Origin: Phycisphaerales bacterium
Lineage (GTDB): Bacteria > Planctomycetota > Phycisphaerae > Phycisphaerales > UBA1924
Assembly (NCBI GenBank): GCA_029260315.1
Contig: JAJDDM010000021.1
Location: 1 to 32,902 of the forward strand
Reading direction: 5' to 3'
DNA length: 32,902 nt
Below are positions 15,586 through 22,205 of this stretch, in pieces. Each line of letters starts with the position of its first letter. The stretch's first letter is position 1. A program made the translations under genes and the position numbers. Under the pieces are notes generated by a model that was not told where the DNA came from, did no database searches, and worked only from the letters and a program-made list of their open reading frames with translations.

Positions 15586-16918
15586 GAGCCGCGACTATAA
15601 CGCCCGCCCCGCGCGGCGATGGCTGATGCCGGGCCTGTTGGGGCTGGCGGCGCTGGCGTTCATCCCGTTCGACGGCATGGTCAGCCGTGCGGCGATCGCC
15701 GCCAAGGACGACCTCGGCGGGGATATCAAGCGGGCCCTGGAGACCTGGCAGCAGTTCGGCGACCTTGGCACGGTCGTCTTCGTGCTCATCCTGATCGCTC
15801 TGCTGGACCCGGGTCGCCTTCGCAGTTGCCTGCGATTGGTCGTCGCCGCGGGTCTGACGTTTCTGGTGGTGCAGGGCATGAAGATGGCGATCGGACGTCC
15901 GCGTCCGCAGTTCGAAGATTCGCTCGCCTTTCTTTTCCCGTGGGGCACCTACACACTCAGCCCCGAGCTCGGGCCCCGCCACGCCTGGGAGATCGGCTCG
16001 GGCATCTCCTCGGACTTGTGGTCGATGCCCTCGAGCCATACCGCCGCGGCGGTCGTGCTGGGCATGTTCCTCACTTGGCTCTATCCTCGCCTGCGTCCGT
16101 TGATGTGGGCGCTGATCGCGATCGTCGGGGTGTCGCGTGTCCTGCTGGGGGCGCATTACCCCAGCGACGTGGTCATGGGTGCCGCGGTCGCGCTGCTCAT
16201 CTGCCGAGTTGTCTATCCGAGGGGCCGTCCGTTTATGTCGAGTTCTGAGCGTGAGCCGTCTGAACAAGCCGAGCACCCGCGGCGAGCAAGGTCATCGCTG
16301 CACAAAGGCTTCATCATCGGGGCAGCGCTGATCGGGATGATCGGCGGCGGCGCGGTGCTCTGGCACAAGGTCATCCGCCATGAGCTCTTCCCCCGCAACT
16401 TCGGCGTCGTCGTCGAGGACAGGATCTACCGCTCTGGGCGGCTGACCGAACGAGCAATGCGCTCGCTCATCGAGCAGCGTCAGATCAAGACGATCCTCGA
16501 TCTCGGGGCGTTCGATCCCGACTCCGAGCGTGAGGCGTGGACCCAGGCGATCGCCGAGGACATGGGGGTAAACCGCTTCCGTTTCAACCTCATCGGCGAC
16601 GGCACGGGCAACCCGAACTACTACGTCCAGGCGCTGCGCATGATGACCGATGAGAGAGCGTGGCCGATGCTGGTCAACTGCGGCGCGGGCTCGGAACGCA
16701 CCAGCGTCGCGGTCATGCTCTACAAGAATCTCGTCGAGAGCGAGCCGATGCAGGAGACCTATCCGGAGACGTTTGATTTCAAGCACGACCGCGAGGATTG
16801 GGAGATGCTCGCGTACCTCGCGGACTGGCGCGAGGCGATCATCGAGTCTTACAGGATGGGCGAGCCGATTGCGGGGTTCGATCCCGTGCCGTATCCGCTT
16901 GATCAACCTGATTCCTAA
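15584..16918 (+). CDS. PAP2 lipid phosphatase fused to a dual-specificity (Cys) phosphatase domain
   Basis: A 444-residue two-domain protein. Residues ~15-215 are a membrane PAP2 domain with all three motifs: KX6RP (Lys100, Arg107-Pro108), PSSH (149-152) and SR-x5-H-x3-D (Ser184-Arg185, His191, Asp195). After a basic linker and another membrane helix (~242-262), residues ~275-440 form a DSP/tyrosine-phosphatase-like domain: IYRSGRLTERAM, ILDLGAF and the P-loop VNCGAGSERTSVAV, a CX5R motif with Cys366 and Arg372. The usual HC of this motif is NC here. The start at 15584 is two bases inside the divergent glycosyltransferase start; Met15 at 15626 is an alternative that keeps the first helix. Likely substrates are polyprenyl pyrophosphate or phospholipid phosphates for PAP2; the DSP substrate is unknown. 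Confidence 0.88.
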   Translation: MSRDYNARPARRWLMPGLLGLAALAFIPFDGMVSRAAIAAKDDLGGDIKRALETWQQFGDLGTVVFVLILIALLDPGRLRSCLRLVVAAGLTFLVVQGMKMAIGRPRPQFEDSLAFLFPWGTYTLSPELGPRHAWEIGSGISSDLWSMPSSHTAAAVVLGMFLTWLYPRLRPLMWALIAIVGVSRVLLGAHYPSDVVMGAAVALLICRVVYPRGRPFMSSSEREPSEQAEHPRRARSSLHKGFIIGAALIGMIGGGAVLWHKVIRHELFPRNFGVVVEDRIYRSGRLTERAMRSLIEQRQIKTILDLGAFDPDSEREAWTQAIAEDMGVNRFRFNLIGDGTGNPNYYVQALRMMTDERAWPMLVNCGAGSERTSVAVMLYKNLVESEPMQETYPETFDFKHDREDWEMLAYLADWREAIIESYRMGEPIAGFDPVPYPLDQPDS

Positions 16919-17198
16919 CGAGCCGCGACCGTGCGAGCGCTTCGCGTCAACTGGCGGAGAACTCGAACAGATGCGGATGACCGAGTGACGTGCCACCAGC
17001 CGTGGCTTTGCACGGCTGGTGCTTCTGGGAGAGCGCCATGAAGCACCAACCGCTCAAAGCAGCGGTTGGTGGCACGACGCTGGACACGCGCAAGCATCCT
17101 GCCGCGAAGCACTTGTGGCAAACGACGCAAATGGCTCGTGAGGGAGCGGTTTCGCCAGTGCAATCGACGGTCCCACGCTCCCTCACGGTCGCGGCTCG
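16919..17198. repeat. Nested inverted-repeat element (MITE/BIME-like) filling a convergent gap
   Basis: The 280 bases are bracketed by 15-base perfect inverted repeats, CGAGCCGCGACCGTG (16919-16933) and its complement (17184-17198). Inside are three further inverted structures. GTGCCACCA (16990-16998) faces TGGTGGCAC (17067-17075), enclosing two tight hairpins: ACCAGCCGTG/CACGGCTGGT (16995-17020, six-base loop) and CACCAACCGCT/AGCGGTTGGTG (17044-17071, six-base loop). GTGAGGGAGCG (17138-17148) faces CGCTCCCTCAC (17176-17186). No convincing protein is encoded. It begins the base after the phosphatase stop and ends a few bases before the stop of the opposite gene. The form suggests a non-autonomous, dispersed repeat of the REP/BIME or MITE kind; it may also end transcription from both sides. 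Confidence 0.7.
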
Positions 17199-17204
17199 TG
17201 AGAG

Positions 17205-18509
17205 TCATTCATCCAATCGCTTGATGCGGATGCTGCGAAACTCCACCGGGTCGCCGTGCCCCGCGAAGCCGAAGAAGCCGCGGGTGCGATCTCTGCCGGT
17301 GTGGCGGCTCTCGCCGTGCAGGAACTCGTCGATCTCTGCGATGTCCCGATCGAGGATGCGCGTGCCGTTCAGCTCGACCGTGATCCGCGAGCCCTTGACG
17401 GTCACCTCCTGGAAGTTCCACTCGCCGGGCTCTCGCAGATAGCCGCGATGGGCCGGGGCCTGGGCGTAGACGCTCCCGTGGTATTGGCGCGGATCGAGAT
17501 TCGCGTACTTGGGATGCTCGTTGTCGAGCACCTGGAGCTCGCACATCCCGGCGTAGGCCGGGTCGCCCTCTCCGGGATAGCGGATCGCCAGCCCGTTGTT
17601 CCCGCCGGGCGGCAGCTTGAACTCGAAACGGACGGTGAAGTCGCCGTACTCATCGCTCGTGAACAGGTTGCCTCCCGAGCCGGCTTTGCAGCGAAGGGCG
17701 TGGTCGACGATCTCGTAGCCGTCGGTCGCTCCCTGCCAGCCCTCGAAGTCGCGGCCGTTGAAAATCGTCTCGAAGCCGTCCGCGACCCTCGACCACAGGA
17801 TCCGGTTCGCCTCGGCGGGCTCGATCTGGCGAATGAAAATGTCCCGCCAGCGGATCTCCCCGCCGTGGGTCTGGAGCTGGATCGGCCCCTCGCGAGGCAC
17901 GGGGCGGGTCCGATCGAAGTAGTTCTCCAGCCTCGCATGATGGACAACCATCATGCCATTGAGCCAGACGCTGGCCCGCTCGCCGGCCATGAGCACGCGG
18001 GCGTGGTTCCACTCGCCGAAGGGCCTGTCGGCGAGCACGAGGGGGTCCTTGCCCGGCAACCCCGGCGAGTTGTTCCAGAGCCCGCCGGAGCCCTTGTCGG
18101 CCCCGATGTTCCACTTGCCGCTCTCCTCGCGCGTGTCCCAGATCTGGATCTGGGGACATCCACGGAGGTATATGCCTGAATCAGCCATGGGCACAGTCTG
18201 GTATTCCAAGACGAGTTCAAAGTCGCCGTAGTTGTCATCGGTCGTCAGGAAGAGCCCTTCGCCGTCGTTGACCAGTTCGCCGAGTTCAACAGACCAATGG
18301 GCGTGGATGTCCTTGAGGCTGGCCGATTTCTTGGCCTCCAGGTTCTCTGGCGAGAGGGCCATCCAAGTGCGCGGATCCTCCGTGCCGGCCCCCCACCATC
18401 CGGTCAGATCCTGGCTATTGAAAAGAGGCGTAAAGCCCGGGGGAGCGGATTCGGGGTTCGCAAGGGTTGAGGTGGCGACAACGAGAATCTGCATCATTGA
18501 GGCGAGCAT
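17205..18509 (-). CDS. Secreted protein with two DUF1080 domains
   Basis: A 434-residue exported protein. The start at 18509 is chosen because it gives a signal peptide (MLASMMQILVVATSTLANPES) and has GGAGGG a few bases upstream; an in-frame ATG at 18566 would put 19 unlikely residues in front. Two DUF1080 (3-keto-disaccharide hydrolase-like, concanavalin-type beta sandwich) domains follow each other: the first from GFTPLFNSQDLTGWWG to RWRDIFIRQIEP, the second from FETIFNGRDFEGWQG to EFRSIRIKRL. Both carry the family's signature elements, such as GDFELVLEYQ / GDFTVRFEFKLP and SGIYLRG / NGLAIRYPG. The domain is abundant in Planctomycetes and is linked to carbohydrate breakdown; for this protein the substrate is unknown. 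It ends next to the inverted-repeat element. Confidence 0.88.
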   Translation of the reverse strand: MLASMMQILVVATSTLANPESAPPGFTPLFNSQDLTGWWGAGTEDPRTWMALSPENLEAKKSASLKDIHAHWSVELGELVNDGEGLFLTTDDNYGDFELVLEYQTVPMADSGIYLRGCPQIQIWDTREESGKWNIGADKGSGGLWNNSPGLPGKDPLVLADRPFGEWNHARVLMAGERASVWLNGMMVVHHARLENYFDRTRPVPREGPIQLQTHGGEIRWRDIFIRQIEPAEANRILWSRVADGFETIFNGRDFEGWQGATDGYEIVDHALRCKAGSGGNLFTSDEYGDFTVRFEFKLPPGGNNGLAIRYPGEGDPAYAGMCELQVLDNEHPKYANLDPRQYHGSVYAQAPAHRGYLREPGEWNFQEVTVKGSRITVELNGTRILDRDIAEIDEFLHGESRHTGRDRTRGFFGFAGHGDPVEFRSIRIKRLDE

Positions 18510-18717
18510 GGGGCCCTCCGACAGGTCGTCGCAGACCATATCCACCGGCCATGCATCGCGATGCACTCAGGGCTTCTCGGACCGGGGAAAACCCGACCAG
18601 ATTGTCCCAGAAGGCTGGAACCCCGCCGAAAAAACGCCGTATCGCCCAAGGGGAAGAGTCTGGGGTTGTAATCTCCGCGCGGCAACTCGCCTCCCGGAGA
18701 GTCGGGAGGAAGCTCGG

Positions 18718-19956
18718 GTGACCGACAATGCCGATCGACGGAGAAGACTGGAGCGTCTGCTCGACATCGCTTGTGCCTCCCAGGGGTGGTCCAAGCGGCG
18801 TCTTGCCAAGGCGCTGGGGCGGGATCCGACCAAGCTCGTTCCCGAGAGTGGTAATCCCAAGCTCGACTTCGTTGTGGCACTGGCAGAACTGCTCGGCACG
18901 CCGGTGGGCGATGTCGTGGCGTTCATCGTGGGGCCTGCGGGCGAGATGACGAGCCACCAGACCAGATCCGGATTCGACGCGTTGGACGCCCACGCGATGG
19001 AGGCCCACGAACGCGGGGCCTTCCAGGAGATGGCGGATCTGGCGTGCCGGGCGCAGGCGGTGGCGCGGACGCCCGAGCAGTTCGCCCTCGCGTGCAATCG
19101 CGAGTATGGCGGCTGGGACGGGCTGGGGCGCTATCAGAACGCGCTGGAGGCGATTCGCAAGGGGTTGGAGCACGGGCCGCTGCCGCGTTGGCAAGCGCTG
19201 ATGATGCGGTCGAATCTTGCGAATGCCCATTACTCGCTGTGGAATCTGACCGAGGCGAGGACGATCGCCGGGGAGATCATCGAGGATCTTTCGTCGCGCG
19301 AGTTCGAGCATCCGAATGATGAACTGACCTTGGCGTTTGCGTTCTATGTGCGGGGCAACGCTCGTCGGCGAATGCTGCACACGGGAGTGAGCGACGGACG
19401 AGCGATCGCCGGCGTAGCCAGGGACGACCTTGTGCGGGCACGGGACGAGTACAAGCGCCTCGCGGAAGAGGACGACAACGATTCCTTCGCCGCGGTGGCG
19501 CACACCTGCGAAGGGGGCCTGCTCGAAGTTAGTGTTGAGATCGGTTCGATCGGCGCTCGTGAAGCCGTCGATCGCGTGCTTGCGACGCTTGACGGCGCGG
19601 TGGACATTGAGTCCGGCGTGTCGGGCGAATGGCTGGAGAGCTACGGCTGGTGGTGCGTGGTGGGCGCGAACATCGCGCTTGCGCACCTGGATGCCGAGGC
19701 AGCGCAGCAGCCGGTCGCCGTGCTGACCAATAAGGCCCATGACATCGCGACGCAGCTCGATAACTGGGCACTGCGCGAGCGTGTGTTTACGCTCGAACAC
19801 GCCCGCCGGCGGAGCGGGCCTACGTCGCAGGTCAATGAGGGGCCCTGGCTGATCGACAGCGAGGACATTGGTGTGCTTGTCGGAACCATGGGACGGTTTC
19901 CGACGTTCCGAGCGACCGGATGGCGAATACTTGAGTCCGCGGGATTTGTTTCGTGA
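18718..19956 (+). CDS. HTH-domain protein with TPR-like helical C-terminus
   Basis: A 412-residue cytosolic protein. Residues ~8-65 look like a Cro/C1-type helix-turn-helix (SKRRLAKALGRDPTKL, then DFVVALAELLGTPVGDVV). The remainder is all helix with repeated patterns typical of TPR repeats (YQNALEAIRKGLEHGPLPRWQ, RSNLANAHYSLWNLTEAR). It resembles the general plan of XRE-TPR regulators, which often control a small neighbouring gene and respond to a peptide or cell state. The GTG at 18718 is chosen for GGGAGGA at 18704-18710 and because the HTH starts soon after. Sixteen bases separate its stop from the small secreted-protein gene, so the two are likely co-transcribed. Target genes are unknown. 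Confidence 0.8.
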   Translation: MTDNADRRRRLERLLDIACASQGWSKRRLAKALGRDPTKLVPESGNPKLDFVVALAELLGTPVGDVVAFIVGPAGEMTSHQTRSGFDALDAHAMEAHERGAFQEMADLACRAQAVARTPEQFALACNREYGGWDGLGRYQNALEAIRKGLEHGPLPRWQALMMRSNLANAHYSLWNLTEARTIAGEIIEDLSSREFEHPNDELTLAFAFYVRGNARRRMLHTGVSDGRAIAGVARDDLVRARDEYKRLAEEDDNDSFAAVAHTCEGGLLEVSVEIGSIGAREAVDRVLATLDGAVDIESGVSGEWLESYGWWCVVGANIALAHLDAEAAQQPVAVLTNKAHDIATQLDNWALRERVFTLEHARRRSGPTSQVNEGPWLIDSEDIGVLVGTMGRFPTFRATGWRILESAGFVS

Positions 19957-19972
19957 CCTGGGGGATGATGTG

Positions 19973-20335
19973 ATGACTCTTCGGATGGCGATGATGGTTG
20001 GGCTGGCGGCGGGCGGCGCAATGGCCGACCCGCCGATTCCGCCGAATCCGCCGGTGCAGCACACCAATCAGGGACGCAACGTCGATCAGCGTCCCATCGA
20101 CATCGCGCCCAAGCCCTTGATTCCCATTCTTTCCGACGGCATCCAACGGGGCATCTGGGATCCCACCATCGATCCCTATTCGCAGCGAACCGAGAGGCTC
20201 CGGGCGCCAGACCTGCCGGGCGTCCCGATCGTTGGGGCCGATGGCGACGCCGGCTCGTTCTCGGTGACGCCCGCGCCCTCGACGCTTGGTCTGCTGGCCT
20301 TGGGCGGGCTTGCGCTCGGGCGGCGACGGCGATAG
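19973..20335 (+). CDS. Small secreted protein with PEP-CTERM-like sorting tail
   Basis: A 120-residue protein with an N-terminal signal peptide (MTLRMAMMVGLAAGGAMA) and a C-terminal tail made of a Pro-Ala-Pro-Ser-Thr motif, a hydrophobic stretch LGLLALGGLAL and a final arginine cluster. That is the tripartite exosortase (PEP-CTERM) signal with the usual PEP replaced by PAPS, a variant common in Planctomycetes. The middle is Pro-rich and of low complexity (PPIPPNPPVQ). It is therefore probably exported, anchored and released at the cell surface. It follows the HTH-TPR gene by 16 bases. The core has no recognisable catalytic domain. Confidence 0.75.
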   Translation: MTLRMAMMVGLAAGGAMADPPIPPNPPVQHTNQGRNVDQRPIDIAPKPLIPILSDGIQRGIWDPTIDPYSQRTERLRAPDLPGVPIVGADGDAGSFSVTPAPSTLGLLALGGLALGRRRR

Positions 20336-20374
20336 GCGCGAGATCCCGGGGCGGATCGGCGATACGCTTGGGCG

Positions 20375-21148
20375 TTGCGTGAACACGAGATATTCGGGCG
20401 TGCGAGCGAGCTGTCGGGTGATCGACGGCCGTTTGTGCTTATCACCGTTGTGGATGCCAAGGGGAGCACGCCGCGGAATCCTGGCGCGCGGATGATCTGG
20501 ACGCCCGGCGAGGGCTTCGTGGGCACCGTCGGCGGCGGGCAGTTCGAGGATCTGGTCAAGGATGCTGCCGAGGCGTGCTTCGAGTCGCGGTCGAGCCGGA
20601 TCGAGAAGTTTGTGCTCGGGGCGGATGCCGATCAGTGCTGCGGCGGGACAATCGACGTGTTCGTCGAGTACATCGGGCCGCGCCAGCGGGTGGTGATCTT
20701 TGGGGCCGGGCACGTCTCGTACGCGCTCGCCGGGCTGCTTCGGCCGTCGGCGTTGGAGGTCGTCATCGTCGACGATCGGGGCGAGTGGAATACCGAGGAG
20801 CGGTTCGCGGGCTGCCGGCGGGAGCTCGACTTCGACGTGGGGATCCGGATCTGCAAGGAGCGGCCGGAGGCGACGATGGCGTGCGTGATGACATGCTCGC
20901 ACGATCGGGACTTTGAGCTGATCCGCGAGCTGCTCGAGGGGCCGCCGGCGTATGTGGGGCTGATCGGGTCGCGCAGCAAGCGGGCGTGCTTTCTGAGCCG
21001 TCTGAGCGGGGCGGGCGTGAGTGCCGAGGCGATCGAGCGGATGCGCTGCCCGATGGGCGTGGGCAACACGGGCAAGGAGCCGGAGCTCGTTGCGATCTCG
21101 ATCGCGAGCGAGCTGCTGATGAGGTCGCATGAGCTCGCGTCGCTCTGA
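20375..21148 (+). CDS. xdhC: XdhC/CoxI-family molybdenum cofactor chaperone
   Basis: A 257-residue protein of the XdhC/CoxF family, which binds the molybdenum cofactor, promotes its sulfuration and delivers it to a molybdoenzyme. The N-terminal domain shows FVLITVVDAKGSTPRNPGARM, FVGTVGGGQFE and the QCCGGTIDVFVE motif. The C-terminal Rossmann-like part has VVIFGAGHVSYALAGLL and ends with the conserved VGLIGSRSKRACF and MGVGNTGKEPELVAISIASE segments. TTG at 20375 is the best start because it matches where family members begin; no strong ribosome site is seen. The gene overlaps the next one by 20 bases, a classic xdhC-mocA pair. Confidence 0.9.
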   Translation: MREHEIFGRASELSGDRRPFVLITVVDAKGSTPRNPGARMIWTPGEGFVGTVGGGQFEDLVKDAAEACFESRSSRIEKFVLGADADQCCGGTIDVFVEYIGPRQRVVIFGAGHVSYALAGLLRPSALEVVIVDDRGEWNTEERFAGCRRELDFDVGIRICKERPEATMACVMTCSHDRDFELIRELLEGPPAYVGLIGSRSKRACFLSRLSGAGVSAEAIERMRCPMGVGNTGKEPELVAISIASELLMRSHELASL

Positions 21149-21716
21149 GGTTGTTCTGGTGCTCGGCGCGGGGCGGGGCAGGCGGATGGGCACGCCGAAG
21201 GCGCTCATGGCCGTCGCGGGCGTGCCCTGGTGGGAGCGTCAGGTCGAAGCGATTCGCCGGGCGGGTCGAGAGTCCGTGTGGGTTGTCTCGGAGACTGTGC
21301 GTGACGCGATCGGCGCTGGGTTGGAGTTTCGGGGGACTGTTGTGACGGGCGACCCCGATGCTCCGATGTTTGAGAGCTTTCTGCATGGCATCGACGCGAT
21401 CGCCTCGCGAGGGCCGTCTGTTGTGTTCGTGCTGCCGGTGGACGTGCCGCTCGCTGACGGACGGGTGCTCGATGTGTTGGGCGCGGCGGGGGACGTTGTT
21501 GTGCCCTGCTTCGACGGGGCGCACGGCCATCCGATCTCGCTGCGGTGGGCGTGGCTGCGCGACGCGCTGGCCGATCGCTCTGTCGAGCGGCTGGATGAGT
21601 TGACTTCGGGCGATCGAACGCTGGTGGAGGTGGACGATCCGCGCGTGGCGATGAACCTCAACCGCCCGGCAGACGTGCGGGCCTTTGAGATCTGGCTGGA
21701 AAACAACGGGCGGTAA
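21129..21716 (+). CDS. MocA/MobA-like molybdenum cofactor nucleotidyltransferase
   Basis: A 195-residue NTP-transferase of the MobA/MocA group, which attaches CMP or GMP to molybdopterin. The nucleotide-binding motif LVLGAGRGRRMGTPKAL is at residues ~10-26, the metal-binding LPVDVPLADGRV lies mid-protein and GHPISLRW follows. GHP at that position is characteristic of the MocA/xanthine dehydrogenase-associated branch. The start at 21129 lies inside the end of xdhC, so translation is coupled. It converges with infA, with 13 bases between stops. CTP versus GTP use cannot be assigned by eye. Confidence 0.87.
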   Translation: MSSRRSEVVLVLGAGRGRRMGTPKALMAVAGVPWWERQVEAIRRAGRESVWVVSETVRDAIGAGLEFRGTVVTGDPDAPMFESFLHGIDAIASRGPSVVFVLPVDVPLADGRVLDVLGAAGDVVVPCFDGAHGHPISLRWAWLRDALADRSVERLDELTSGDRTLVEVDDPRVAMNLNRPADVRAFEIWLENNGR

Positions 21717-21729
21717 ACGTGAGGGCGGG

Positions 21730-21954
21730 TCAGCGCCGGTAGGTGATGCGTGCCTTGTTGAGGTCGTAGGGGCTCATCTCGACGGTGACGGTGTCACCGG
21801 GGAGGATGCGGATGCGGTGCTTGCGCATCTTGCCGGAGAGGTACGCGAGAACCTCTGTTTTCTGCTCATCGGGAAGTCGAACGCGGAACATCGTGTTCGG
21901 TAGGGCGGCGGTGACCACCGCGTCGAGCGTGAACTTTTCATCCTGGTTCGACAT
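21730..21954 (-). CDS. infA: Translation initiation factor IF-1
   Basis: A 74-residue OB-fold protein of the size and sequence of bacterial IF-1, which binds the ribosomal A site during initiation. Diagnostic stretches are [37 protein letters not shown] and [14 protein letters not shown]. The ATG at 21954 fits the family's start and follows an AGGGG on the coding strand. It is transcribed alone, convergent to mocA and divergent from the oxidoreductase, with a structured leader upstream. Confidence 0.95.
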   Translation of the reverse strand: MSNQDEKFTLDAVVTAALPNTMFRVRLPDEQKTEVLAYLSGKMRKHRIRILPGDTVTVEMSPYDLNKARITYRR

Positions 21955-21996
21955 AGACCCCTGCTGCTCCTGATCGGGCGAACGCCGCCCTTGCAT

Positions 21997-22016
21997 CCGG
22001 CCTCCTCGAAGGCCGG
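21997..22016 (-). promoter_or_regulatory. Hairpin in the presumed infA leader
   Basis: CCGGCCT (21997-22003) pairs perfectly with AGGCCGG (22010-22016). A smaller GGGCG/CGCCC hairpin lies nearer the gene (about 21976-21990). Both would sit in the mRNA leader if transcription starts near the TATAGT on the minus strand (22064-22059). A regulatory role is only possible, not shown. The rest of the 21955-22205 divergent region shows nothing else. Confidence 0.3.
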
Positions 22017-22205
22017 GAGTATGAACCCGACACAACGCCAACATATTCCCAACACGGGACTATATGCCCGGGTGGCGCCATGGGCGCTCGGACTCGGAAC
22101 TCGCGTCACCGGCGTGGTGGGTAGGAGCATACCCGATCCGAGGGCGCGGCGTCACGTTCGCGTGGCGAGATGAGCGATTCGGCGTAGGATCCGGCGGGAG
22201 CACGC

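Noticed and set aside
18415..20067. 550-codon open frame on the minus strand opposite the HTH-TPR gene
   Set aside because: Antisense shadow; the plus frame has a ribosome site, HTH and TPR-like helices.
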